Positions 1 to 11,363 of a stretch of 64,000 bases of DNA are shown one piece after another. The number at the start of each line of letters is the position of its first letter. Within the stretch, counting starts at the first letter, position 1. The notes beneath the pieces were generated by a model. The model had not been told where the DNA came from and did not search any database. It saw only the letters and a program-made list of their open reading frames with translations. The translations under genes were made by a program, and so were the position numbers. The stretch comes from Solanum dulcamara (Eukaryota; Streptophyta; Magnoliopsida; Solanales; Solanaceae): assembly GCF_947179165.1 (NCBI RefSeq), contig NC_077242.1, forward strand, positions 24,009,097-24,073,096, read 5' to 3'.

Positions 1-1416
1 TTACTCATTCCAGAGTATAAAGGTGGGACAAAGTAAAATAGGGGACACGGGGTTGAGATTCTGTCTCACCCTGTCCCACTTTGGTGGGCTGGTTCCCGCT
101 CTAGAGGTCTCGCCATGGAGGGATCATCCCTCTGTGGCGGCCATTATGAAATCAGTCTTTAGGGAGCAATTTCCTGAAGGTTTTTTCCCCTTCTTCTATA
201 CTTCTTGAGATCACTATTGACTTTTGGGGTGAAAATTTAGCCAGAGAATAACTCTCTCTTATATAGGTTTAGCGGAATTCACCTCAAGATCGAACCCAAC
301 ACTATACACATCAGAATTTCTCCCCATTATCTTACCATAAACGAACACACACACTACAAGGATCTGCTCATCATCCACATTAAACCAATAACCTCATGAT
401 AAATAGGAGCACAATTTAGAAACAACTAAAGCATTGAGTTCCCATAAACTCAATCCAATAGTTCAAACAATTATCACAGGTAGAAATACAATTTAACAAC
501 AACTAAAGTATTGAGTCCCCATAAACTTAATCTACTAGTCAAAACTATTATGATCATAAGTACAACATAGATCAGATCCCCAGTCTCAAGTCTTGACTTA
601 ATAAACACATGACATCGCCTTAAGGCATTTAACATAATTACAAGATTAACTCAAGCAATGCATAGACCAAAACTCAGCATCAAATTATTTTAAATCAGTT
701 ATGAAACATGTTAAAGAGATCTTTCGTAACAACATATTCCACTATTATGCAACAATAGCCCTTTTCTCACATGGTTCCCAACCAATCCAGACTGTTTCGA
801 AATTAGAGTTTCTCTATAGTCATAATCCATTCTTTCCCTTACTATATTTACCAATGGTAAGCCCACACTCAACTAAGAGTTGAATTTCCTTACATAATTT
901 CAACCATTCAAGCAAGTATACTTCACACACTACAGGTACTTCAGACAACACTATACACACATCATATTAGGGAAGTACACTTCATACCTTGGCAGTTATA
1001 TAGGCAACATTCACATAATCACAATTCAAGGCTTCTCACAAGGGTGTCAATTTATTTGATTAGTTCGCTTCATAGGTGACATTTAATTGATCATCCATGC
1101 ACTTAGACAGCCTGTAATGCTAGATACCAATTGGAACCTTCTCGGTTCTAATTCCTCTTGCTTGTGTCCCTTTATCCGCAAAAATAATATCAAGTATACT
1201 TGTTGAGATACCAATTGGAATCCAAAGATACCAATTGGATTCAACCTGTACCACAAGCGACAAACCGCAAGAAAGGAGAGAAGGAATGGAACTACTTCCT
1301 AAAATGCTTTATAGCTTCCTAAAGATTAGATGTGGACGTCAACACACAATCCCAGGAGTCTATTACACACTCGTTCTTGTACTGGGAGACAGGTAACCTA
1401 GGCTCTAATATCAAAC
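1..1416 (-). mobile_element. Leader/internal region of a minus-strand LTR retrotransposon, cut by window edge
   Basis: This stretch lies directly downstream (in minus-strand sense) of an LTR and its primer binding site, so it should be the untranslated leader of an LTR retrotransposon whose body continues outside the window. I see no gag or pol motif in it and no long open frame. A motif 'gataccaattggaa' occurs at about 1120-1135 and again near 1205-1235. The assignment is inference from position only. Confidence 0.5.
1401..1416 (-). other. Primer binding site (tRNA-Met-like)
   Basis: On the minus strand the bases next to the LTR read GTTTGATATTAGAGCC. This is a mutated form of TGGTATCAGAGC, the usual plant initiator tRNA-Met primer binding site. 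It fixes the orientation of the element (minus) and identifies the neighbouring LTR as its 5' LTR rather than a solo LTR. Confidence 0.6.
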
Positions 1417-3785
1417 TATCACGACCCAACCCATTGGTTTATGCGGGCACCTACTCTAACACCTAGATAGGAGAATCCTTATAAAAATACATGTGAAAGT
1501 TTGACAAAAAGCCAAAACTAGTAGTGAAAATACCTTAAATAAAATTTTGACTCCAAATTTGATTACAAGAAAAACACTTTAACTCCCCAAAGGATACTAG
1601 TCTAAATAGGTATAAGAGCCTCTAAAGATATAGAGTATAAACAAAAATATGGCACATCTCCCACCATAAGGATTGAAGAGTAGAAGTTGTTGGAGACTCA
1701 TGTTCGCCTTCACCTATGAAATATCACTGACCCTGCAACCAGACTATGCCAAGTGGCATAGCAAAAGTAGTATCAGTACAAAAAATATGACGGTCAACCT
1801 GATAACTAGCACAACGTGATTCCTCCCGCCAGGGTGGCCTGCCCGGAGAAAAAACTCCGAATAATCTCCTAATCTCCTTTTTAACTCATGTGCCCACATG
1901 ACATCTACAATACTTGACTTTAACTCATTAATCTCCCTTAACAGAGGCATTAACTGCTTCCCACTTGTTTACCCATAATCTCATACCTGCTATGCGGATG
2001 CATCTAGCACCCATAACATAATCTGTACAGGCATATACATGAACACATTATCATTTTACCCTTTCAAAAGCAATAAACAGTTTCACAAGGTAAATCTCAA
2101 TTACAACAATCAACATGAAAACACTTAGACCCTCGTTCCTTTCATATCAATTAGTAAACAAGATGGAGATGCGCAATTATAACTGGGTCAGTTTCTCTAT
2201 CATCACCCCATAGTCAAGATCAATTCATAAATGATAGTCACACAATGGTTCTCTCATAGAACCTATACCTAAGCTATATATGTATCAGAATGTGACACCC
2301 GATTCAATATATGTGTCGGAACGCAACACCCGATATATGTGTCGGAGCATGATTCAATATACATGTCAGACTGTGACACCCAATTTAATATATTTGTTGG
2401 AATATGAAACCCAATCCAATATCACAATCACAACCAAAATTATAGTCTACAATGAATAATTCACATACTTGTACAATCAAGTAATAGGTCATTGCATGCA
2501 GTTGTTCACAATTAGTCATATCATTGGTTTCGTTCTATCTTTCCCTTCATCTACAATACTTCATCAAGCCTTCTTTATTCAAGACATCACTTTTAGTAGA
2601 GCAAGTTCAAGATTATAGATTTCACGGTCTTGAACTTGTAGACCGATCCCAACCACATATCAATCACTCAACCATAATCATTGAAACCATAGTAGACATC
2701 ACAATATTACTCGAATATTATTAGAATTCTCTCTATAATATATATTAAACCATATTCTACAGTCACAGGTAATCAAATAGGTTCACGGCAAGAGACTATC
2801 AAATAAGTTATTCACATTCATCCTTTATTTCATGATTCATATTTCTCAGATATTTCACATAGAACTATCAATATGAACTCACATATGTAAATCTATGTAC
2901 ATGTCTCATATATTAATATGGACCCACCCCCACCCCCCGATTATCACAAGCCTTAGGATCTCACTCTAATCCAATAATTTTCTTCACCTTAATCTTTACA
3001 AAGACCATCAATCATATCAACAAGCAGTATTACAGTTATCAACTAATAACTAGACTATCATCACTAGTCATAAGATAATCATACCCACATGGTACACTCC
3101 TACCCTAAACAATAAATACAATACATTTTGCCATCCAAACTCCGTGTCTGTAGGCCTAGGCATGAAATCTCCTATCAACTACAATATAGAATGCGTGGGA
3201 ACAGATTTACAAATAATCAATTAGAGAAACCTAGCCTACTTAGGTGCCAAGCAACTGTAGAGAGGCATTGTGGCTTCAATCCTAGCTTCCGGACAACAAA
3301 ATGGTGAAAGTAGTACTGAATTCTGCCGATTTGAACCTTTCCTGTGCTGAAATCTCCTTGTCCCTATTTTCCCAAGCCTAGAGTAGCCTTCGGAGGTTTT
3401 TTGGGGTAACCCTCGCCTCTTTCTGGCACTTAGGGACTAGAGGAGAAAATAATAATTCGTGACATTAAATTCTATCCAACCATCCTGCTGTGGTGGTTCA
3501 CATCTCGCTGAAGCAGTGCCGCCGTAGAGAGATTATATCCGCTCTGGCGGGATGGTGCGGGTCCAGATGACAAAATTTTATGATTTTCCATCTCCCTTAG
3601 TAACGATACTTTGGGTCATTACAATATATCACCCCATCTATTTTCAGATTTCCCTAGACCTCACTTACTCAGATTACTTCTGAGGTTGGTCTAACTTAAA
3701 ATTTTTAAGTTACTACTCAAGAAGCTTTATGACCCAAATCTTTGCACTATTGATTTTCCTATAACGATCAAAAGTGGTCGTTACA
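1417..3785 (-). mobile_element. 5' LTR of a minus-strand LTR retrotransposon
   Basis: On the minus strand it begins TGTAACGACC and ends GGGTCGTGATA, a decayed TG...CA pair. Its 3' half matches the LTR at about 20390-21622: both share 'ggcatagtctggttgcaggg' followed by 'tcagtgat', and both end in the same cytosine-rich block before GGGTTGGGTCGTGA. The copies are clearly diverged. The plus-strand stretch at 1820-1860, including 'cctcccgccagggtggcctg', is the counterpart of 20790-20870. The flanking TSD cannot be tested because the other LTR is outside the window. Confidence 0.65.
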
Positions 3786-5458
3786 ACTTTCCATCATGTA
3801 ATTTAGAAAAAATCTTAATCGTAATCAATTGATAGAGAATAAGGACGAAGAAAGAATTGGGAAGAAGGAATGTCAACTTTGTGATAACTAAAACAGTAAT
3901 CAACTAGTTGGGAGAAAATCAAAAAATCAAGAGATTGACATATCCTTCAATTACAAATTACTATATTTATGAAAAGGATATTTTGCTAATTAATTATTTG
4001 TTAAATAAAAAATATCAGGTGATATATTCTATCAGTTTCGAAAGCCTATATTTTTGAAAATGATATTTGGTCGATTAATTTTATTACTATTTTTTTAGTT
4101 TCTTTTTCCGTTTTTATTTGAATTTGTTTATTATTTGTTAAGTGTTGTTAGAAATCTAACTAGTATACGTATCCGCGCTATGCGCAGATAATATTAAACT
4201 AATATTTTTTATCATTTCATATTGAAATATCTTGTTTGAGCATATTAAAATCATATAATCTTGAAATAAAAGTTCAAATATCATCGTATTTCTCAATAAA
4301 ATACAGGAAAAAATGTTTACGTCCACCCCTACACCCTACCCCCACCCCTTAATTTTTTTAAAAAAAAATATTCTACTTTCCCCACACCTCCACCCCAATG
4401 ACCCCTCCATCATCCACGACTCTAATACCCTGACCTCTAATCCAATTTATACAAAAAAAAATATTCATGTAATCGTAAAAAGAAAAGACTTTTATTTTTC
4501 ATATTTTTTAATTATATTATTCAAAATCTAAAGACATAAGATTGTTAATATCCCCCCCCCCCCCTTTAATTTTTATTTTTTAAAAAATATTCTACTCTCC
4601 CCACACCTCCACCCCCACAACCCCTCCATCACCCCATGACTCTAATACCCCGACCTCTAATCCAATTTATATGAAAAAAATATTCATGTAATCGTAAAAA
4701 GAAAAGACTTTTATTCTTCATATTTTTTAATTCTATTTTTTAAAATCTAAAGATATTAGATGGTTAATATCTCTCCCCCATCCACTTTCCTCCCTTCCTC
4801 TACCTCTAATCATAATCTATATGAGTGAAAATAATTATGTAATTAACAATAAAGCTTTTACATTTAATATTTTTTCTTATTATATTATTTACAATATAAC
4901 GACTTTATGTAATCAAGTGTATTTATTGTTATAAAAAAAAACTAAACGAACAAATTAGAATAAGAAATATGACTTACTTGATTTCAAGCTTGGATATAGT
5001 AGGAAAATAATTTGGCCTATAATATGACCATCACTCATCTACATATGAAAATAAAAATATTAAAACAACAAAAAAACTTTAAAAATGAGAAATGAAGTAA
5101 TAAATTCACCAGTATAGCTAATGATCATCTATATATAAAAAGAGAAGAAATTTAATATTAAATATGATTGTATGAGCATATATAAAAAGAAGTTAAGAAG
5201 ATAGAACTTAATTCCAACTCAAATTTCGTTTAAGTTTAAATTCAAATATCACATCTATTTGTTAAAATAAAATCAGTTTATTACTCTTCCTTTTTTTTAA
5301 TTTTTTAAATACAATCCAAATATATTTTATAGTTAACAATAATTGAATATAAAAAGACCAATCTTTTTCCAACTTTTTCTCCCTCTTTTTCTCGTTTCTT
5401 CTTCTTTTCTTTTTTTTCTCGTTTCTTCTTTTATTCTTTCTTCTTCTTTTTTTTTTTT
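3786..5458. repeat. AT-rich spacer with 219-bp tandem duplication
   Basis: No gene is visible. A unit starting near 4340 is repeated from near 4560: the landmark 'ttctact' falls at 4371 and 4590, a period of 219 bp. Both copies carry 'cctctaatccaatttata' followed by 'attcatgtaatcgtaaaaag'. A more degenerate third copy seems to follow at about 4775-4900. A short hairpin-like motif 'atccgcgctatgcgcagat' sits at 4170-4188. The end (5360-5455) is a pyrimidine-rich run. Confidence 0.7.
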
Positions 5459-6798
5459 ATTATTATTATTATTAATAATAATAATAGTGGTAGTAGTAGT
5501 AGTGGTAGTGGTAGTAGTGGTAGTGGTGGTAGTGGTAGTGGTGGTAGGGGTAGTAGTGGTAGTGGTAGTGGTAGTAGTGGTAGTGGTAGTAGTGGTGGTG
5601 GTAGTGGTGGTGGTGGTAGTGGTGGTGGTGGTAGTAGTGGTGGTAGTAGTGGTGGTAGTAGTGGTGGTAGTGGTAGTAGTGGTAGTGGTGGTAGTGGTAG
5701 TGGTGGTAGTGGTAGTGGTGGTAGTGATAGTGGTGTTAGTGGTAGTAGTGGTAGTGGTAGTGGTGGTAGTGGTAGTGATAGTAGTAGTGGTAGTGGTGGT
5801 AGTGGTAGTGGTGGTAGTGGTAGTGATGGTAGTGGTAGTGGTGGTAGTGATAGTAGTGGTAGTGATAGTGGTGGTAGTGATAGTGGTGGTAGTGGTAGTG
5901 GTAGTGGTGGTAGTGGTAGTGGTGGTAGTGATAGTGGTGGTAGTGGTAGTGGTGGTGGTGGTGGTGGTGGTGGTGGTGGTGGTGGTAGTGGTGGTGGTGG
6001 TAGTGGTGGTGGTGGTAGTGGTGGTGGTGGTAGTGGTAGTGGTGGTAGTGATAGTGGTGGTAGTGGTAGTGGTGGTAGTGGTAGTAGTGGTAGTGGTTGT
6101 AGTGGTCGTAGTGGTAGTGGTGGTAGTGGTAGTGATGGTAGTGGTTGTAGTGGTCGTAGTGATGGTAGTGGTAGTGGTAGTGGTGGTAGTGGTGGTAGTG
6201 GTGGTGGTCGTAGTGATAGTGGTGGTGGTCGTAGTGGTAGTGATAGTAGTAGTAGTAGTGGTAGTAGTAGTAGTGGTAGTAGTGGTAGTGGTAGTAGTGG
6301 TAGTGGTAGTGGTGGTAGTGGTAGTGGTGGTAGTGGTGATGGTGGTAGTAGTGGTGGTCGTAGTGGTGGTGGTCGTAGTGGTGGTGGTAGTGGTGGTAGT
6401 GGTGGTAGTGGTGGTAGTGGTGGTAGTGGTGGTGGTAGTGGTAGTGGTAGTGGTAGTGGTAGTGGTGGTGGTAGTAGTGGTAGTGGTAGTGGTGGTAGTA
6501 GTAGTAGTAGTAGTAGTGGTAGTAGTAGTAGTAGTAGTAGTCGTAGTCGTAGTAGTAGTAGTAGTCGTAGTAGTCGTAGTGGTAGTAGTGGTGGTGGTAG
6601 TGGTGGTGGTAGTGGTGGTGGTAGTGGTGGTGGTAGTGGTGGTGGTGGTAGTGGTGGTGGTGGTAGTGGTGGTAGTGGTAGTGGTAGTAGTGGTAGTGGT
6701 GGTAGTGGTGGTGGTGGTAGTAGTAGTAGTAGTGATAGTAGTGGTAGTGTTAGTAGTATTAGTGGTAGTAGTAGTAGTGGTAGTAGTAGTAGTAGTAG
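5459..6798. repeat. 1.3-kb trinucleotide microsatellite (TGG/TAG on plus strand)
   Basis: After a short (ATT)n/(AAT)n stretch at 5459-5486 the plus strand is an almost unbroken mixture of TGG, TAG, TGA and TCG triplets for about 1.3 kb, always in the same three-base register. It is open in several frames, giving apparent poly-Val on plus and poly-Thr or poly-Pro/Leu on minus; these are consequences of the repeat, not genes. The right edge joins a LINE coding sequence without any spacer. Confidence 0.95.
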
Positions 6799-7327
6799 GG
6801 AGATTGACGATGATGTCACACATCGTATTGGGGCAGGGTGGATGAAATGGAGGCTCACTTCCGGTATGCTATGTGACAAGAAGGTGCCACCACAACTTAA
6901 GGGCAAGTTCTACAAAGTGGTGGTTAGACCGGCTATGTTATATGGGGCGGAGTATTGGCCAGTTAAGGTATCTCACGTTCAAAAGATGAAAGTTGCTGAA
7001 ATGAGAATGTTGAGATGGATGTGTGGGCATACCAGGAGCGACAGGATTAGAAATGAGGCTATTCGGGACAAGGTAGGAGTGGCCTCGGTGGAAGACAAGA
7101 TGCAAAAAATGTGACTGAGATGGTTTGGGCACGTGAAGAGGAGAGACACAGATGCCTCAGTGTGGAGGTGTGACAAGTTGTCCATGGATGGTTTTAGGAG
7201 AGGTAGGGGTAGGCCGAAGAAATATTGGGGAGAAGTGATTACACACGACATGGTACAGTTACAACTTACCGAGGACATGACCTTAGATAGGAGGGTGTGG
7301 AGGACCCACATTAGGGTAGAAGGTTAG
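6797..7327 (+). pseudogene. RTE-like LINE reverse transcriptase, C-terminal remnant
   Basis: The frame from 6800 reads [19 protein letters not shown] and continues with [40 protein letters not shown] and [13 protein letters not shown], ending at a TAG at 7325-7327. These are the conserved C-terminal blocks of plant RTE-type non-LTR retrotransposon ORFs. An in-frame TGA at 7112-7114 interrupts it where the family normally has a charged residue before LRWFGH. Only the last 170 or so codons are present, so this is a 5'-truncated dead copy; the truncation point coincides with the end of the trinucleotide tract. It supplies no function here. Confidence 0.85.
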
Positions 7328-7640
7328 TTCATAATCTCGTTATTCTTTCTTTTAGTAGGCATATTAGCGCACTATAATTTCTTGTGGTCTGATTTCTGTT
7401 ATTATCTATTATTTTTTGTACTTCGATTGCTTTATTTTATCTGAGTGGCTTTCGTTATTCGCTTTGTCATATCGCTTTGAACTTCTTATCCTTATCTGAC
7501 TTCTTTTTATGATTTTACTAAGCCGAGGGTCTTTCAGAAACAGGCGTCCTACCTTGATAGGAGTCAGGTCTGCGTACACTTTACTCTCCCCAGATCCCAC
7601 GTTGTGGATCTCACTAGATTATTGTTGTTGTTGTTGTTAC
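7328..7640 (+). mobile_element. LINE 3' UTR with TS-SINE-like tail and (TTG)n end
   Basis: The segment holds 'agccgagggtctttcagaaa' and, further on, 'aggtctgcgtacactttact' and 'ctccccagatccca', then ends in (TTG)n at 7621-7637. From general knowledge this conserved tail is shared by Solanaceae RTE LINEs and by the tobacco TS family of SINEs, which borrow LINE machinery through it. Here it follows the LINE ORF directly, so it is the LINE's own 3' end. I found no convincing target-site duplication. Confidence 0.75.
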
Positions 7641-8269
7641 AATATATGAAAATAATAAGGTTATGAAACAGTAAGAGTTTATTTAGAATTTTTCTACCTA
7701 TGGGTTTCTACTTTTAATCTAAGGAGGGATGGATCGACCAACTTGAACAGATCCATAACCTGCTTCCATCTGTCCTAAATAATAAAAAAATCTTTCTTTT
7801 TAAAAATTTAGTGCATTTTCAAATTCGAATATTTTTAATCTTTCAATTAATTTTTTTCTTTCTAAAAGATTAATGTATTTTGAATTCAAATATTTTTAAT
7901 CTCTCAATTAAAAGCTTCTATTATAATATTTATTAATTTTTCCTAAAAATTGCCACTTGGCTTTTCTATAGCTTGCCACTTGGATTAACCACATGCAAAC
8001 TACTCTCCTTTATTATATATATATAGATGCTAGATATTGAAAATTACAAAATCCTGTTACTAGTAGTAATATTCACTCTTATATACATTATTGTTAATTA
8101 AATTTTCTCATAAATATACAAGTTATAAAAAAAATTATGTATTATTTTATGTTCGATAACAAATAAAATAACTAACACCAACAATTAAATTCTACATATT
8201 AATCTTACATAGAATAAAATAATATATTAATTTCTTCGTGACTAACTTTTATATTAGTAAAATAAGAAA
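7641..8269. other. AT-rich non-coding stretch, left flank of the large MULE
   Basis: No gene or recognisable repeat boundary is visible. The segment is strongly AT-rich, with homopolymer runs and a (TA)n run at 8015-8025. The left end of the Kaonashi-type element lies either here or just after; 'aaaaaattacac' at about 8268 resembles a MULE terminus but is not proven. Confidence 0.4.
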
Positions 8270-8701
8270 AAATTACACGAGTTGACAAACATCACTAATT
8301 TATTATTTAATACAGGTATAGTTTTAATATATTACCATTCGTGGGTATACTTTAGTGATTTTTGCTATACTAATCAGGACCCACATTCAGATTTGTATAT
8401 GAATCAAAAACCGCCTCATCTTCCCTTTTATATAGCATTTTATACAATTCTATTTATATGTCTCATCGCTCCTAAAATCTCTCTACTATATCAATTTGAA
8501 TTTTCATTCATCTCATTCTCTCTCCTAATCGACAACCGCAATTTCAGGTAACTGCCTAAATCATTTGTTTCATCTTTCATTTTTTTTTTTCAATTTTTAC
8601 AGTGGGAAAATTGCCAGTTTCCTCACAGCTCTCATATTTTTGCAGTTTGACACTTCAAACTTTATCTTCCCCAATTGATTTTAATTGTTGATTCTCAAAA
8701 A

Positions 8702-9085
8702 ATGGATGACCAAACTCCATCAAAGAGAGTCACTCGAGGTATATCATTGCATGTCAATTCTTTTTATGATTTTCCATCGTATTCTCTAGGTCTAATACAA
8801 GTATTGGGAAAAAATACAGGGTCAATTGCAAAAAGTAAAGCTCTTGGAAATACCAGATCTGCCGAAGACTATAAGATCAGGTCCAAGCATAGAAACGACT
8901 CCATGAAAGTTCAACAAATTATAAAGCAAGCAACAGAAAAAACCATCAAATCAGTTGAGTTGAAAAACAAAGGCGGAGCAGATTTTGGGTATAAAAAAGA
9001 GAAAAGTAAAGGAAATTGATCCTAATAACAATGAATCCATAACAAGAGAGGATGGTGCTAAAGTGCTAAGACCGAAGGATCCCAG
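8702..9085 (+). pseudogene. MULE Ulp1-type gene, first coding segment
   Basis: The reading frame starts MDDQTPSKRVTRG and runs to about 8985, where a 1-nt slip in an A-run breaks it (literal stop at 9017-9019). In the shifted frame it continues KKRKVKEIDPNNNESITRED to a donor-like CCCAG|GTATTT at 9085/9086. KKRKVKE resembles a basic nuclear localisation signal. I place it as the N-terminal exon of the DUF1985/Ulp1 gene because the DUF1985 segment follows at 18.39 kb once the intervening insertions are removed. An LTR was inserted 16 bp beyond the exon. The start is chosen over an in-frame ATG nine codons upstream because MDDQ has the more protein-like downstream context; this is a judgement. 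Confidence 0.5.
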
Positions 9086-9101
9086 GTATTTTGTATAAAC
9101 A

Positions 9102-11068
9102 TGTAATGATCCTCTAGGTCATTTTAAAAATAAAGCATTTATTTCATTGTTTAGAGCATTTCTATAGCGACCCAAAGGCATTTATGACTTGCTGGCACTG
9201 ATTGTTTGATCGTCTGGTCGTTTATTTGGATTTTAGGCCCGTTTCTCTATCTTGGAGTTTTTATAACTTGAAAAATTGACTTCGGATGTAACTATATGTA
9301 AATGATATCAGAACAGAATTTTAACAGTTTCATCAGCTCCGAAATGGTCAAATTAGGCTAGTAGCATGGTCGACATGAGTATCGAGGCAATCGATATGAG
9401 TTAAGGGCCATTTGGCGCTTTTGTCTTTAAAATTTGGCCTATGATTGACTTTGGTCAACATTCTTGAAAAATATATTCAGATGAAAATTTTGTCAGTGCG
9501 GTTAGTTTTGGAATGTCGAGTTTAGTCTAAAATGACCCTTCATTCACTTTCGGAGGCGTCTAGTCTAATCCCAAGGGCCATTGTAAAATTTGGCTAAAAA
9601 TTGGCACTTGGGTGTGACATCTACTTTTTATTAAAATGACCTCGTATAAAAATTTTGAATGCTCAATTGAGTCCAAAATATCGAATTTGGTGGGGTAACA
9701 TAGTTTGTTTGCACGCACAGAATTTCGAAAGAATTTCGAGCAACCTATCAAAGTTTTTGGGAGTTTGCAAATCAGCTGATGCTGGTGCAGGCCTCCCTTA
9801 AACTTCGCGTTCGCGAGGTCCTAGGACGTAATCACGAAGGTCCTGTCCCTCGTGGTTCGCAATCGCGATTGGTACTTTTCCAGGGTCTCATAATCACGAG
9901 CTTCGTGCTATGCGATCTCGATCAGCTATGAACACCTACATTCATTTGGTCGTATCTCTCTCAAGAGAATTTCAGGAGGAATGTGTTGGTGAGCTCAAAA
10001 AGTGCATTGGAAGCTTCGTTTGAGGTTAGTTCATTGATTTAGTTGTTGTATTATCCCATTTTTAGAGTAGAGTCTTAGTGAATTTTGGAAAGTTGTTTCT
10101 TGTCTAATTTTTGTTGAATTTTGGAAAGTTGTTTCTTGTCTAATTTTTGTCCACTTTCTGTGATCCAAGAGTCCATATTGTGGGGTTTTCCACAAGGAAC
10201 ACTATGGTGTGTTTAGTTTCGTCCATCAAGATTTTGTTTTGGTTAACTTGTTGTTCAAAGTTGTTGTGCCCTTTAATGTCTTAAGCTTAAAATTCAGAAT
10301 CCTTGTTACATGACTATTTCTTGACATTTTTCGACCCCATCTTGTGTGTTAAATTATTACATGAACTTGGGGTGCTGTTTAGGACCAACCTTTAGGGTCA
10401 ATTTTAGAATTTGAAATGTGGATCTCACATTCCCAGTTTTGAACTCCAAAATTGGTTTGTCTCCAAAAATTGCGAATTTAGCATCTTAACGATTGTGTTA
10501 ACATTATGATTCTATTTTTGATAAAGTTGCAGCATTCTGAGGTTGTTCAAAAGGGAAAATCTCTAATTTTGTGAGTTGGAACACGTGTAGTCGGCAGGTA
10601 GGCTATGATTTTTCTCTCTTTAAACTGAGCATGTTTAGGCACTTGTATACTGATTTGTATGTGTTTGGGGATGATTGGGTGCTGAGCATGCTAAATTCCT
10701 AAAATTCATGTCGTAGACTCTATTTTTGAGAAATTCAGTCTAATAAAGTATGTCTCCTATTATTGTTGATCATCCATACCTCGTAGTGTGTGTTGTGCAT
10801 TTGGTTTATGTCTTTGGAAGCATGTTTGGCTTTAGTCTAGGCTTAGACTAGTGACTTCCAGGTTCTGGGAGGGATCTTTTGGTTTGTACATATATTTATT
10901 TTGCTTTCGTCATTCATCTGTGTTCCTTTTATTTCATTATTGTTTTAGTTTGAATTGTTGGCCTTCAACCCTGACATCTCATTACTCACTGTTTTGGGAT
11001 ATGGGTTACCTTACCTACTGGTGGGTCATAGTAGGCGTCATCATGACCTGAGAAGTCGGGTAGTGAAA
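9102..11068 (+). mobile_element. Solo LTR A in the MULE
   Basis: It begins TGTAATGATCC and ends at 'gtcgggtagtgaaa', a decayed version of the GGATCATGACA end seen in the next LTR. Candidate 5-bp TSDs are AAACA (9097-9101) and AAACC (11069-11073). It shares 'atttatgacttgctggcact' and much of its body with LTR B. No gag or pol lies between the ends, so it is a solo LTR. GC-rich blocks with TTCGCGTTCGCGAGG and similar CpG-rich imperfect palindromes occur at 9800-9930. Confidence 0.75.
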
Positions 11069-11188
11069 AAACCTAATTTGTATAATCCACATTTGTTAGT
11101 AATCCATGTATGTATATTTGTGTTAACCCAATTTGTATAAGTGATAATTTCACAAATCGTAACATGTATCTGTATATGTGTGTGTGTG

Positions 11189-11229
<41 letters not shown>

Positions 11230-11363
11230 CACTCTACATGCATTCATGCCTTGTATATTGTATAAGTCTAAATTTGCAAAATCATATTTGTATATAATAA
11301 GTTATATACATTATTTGTTTGTATATCTTAATTTCATATATAGTATCACGAAAAATACCATAT
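11069..11363. repeat. MULE intron remnant with TG/TA microsatellite
   Basis: This AT-rich sequence between two solo LTRs is probably intron of the Ulp1-type gene. It contains a (TG)n run followed by (TA)n at about 11178-11227. Otherwise nothing is recognisable. Confidence 0.5.

Noticed and set aside
5333..6906. Long open frames (about 490-500 codons) of poly-Thr, poly-Val and Pro/Leu across the trinucleotide tract
   Set aside because: They are open on both strands and in several frames only because the triplet repeat lacks stops; there is no domain or non-repeat protein context.
3786..8030. A possible Helitron or MULE spanning from the 'atccgcgctatgcgcagat' hairpin to the 'tatatatagatgctagat' end
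   Set aside because: These end motifs are common in Solanaceae repeats, but no matching TSD, CTRR end with preceding hairpin, or Rep/helicase sequence was visible.
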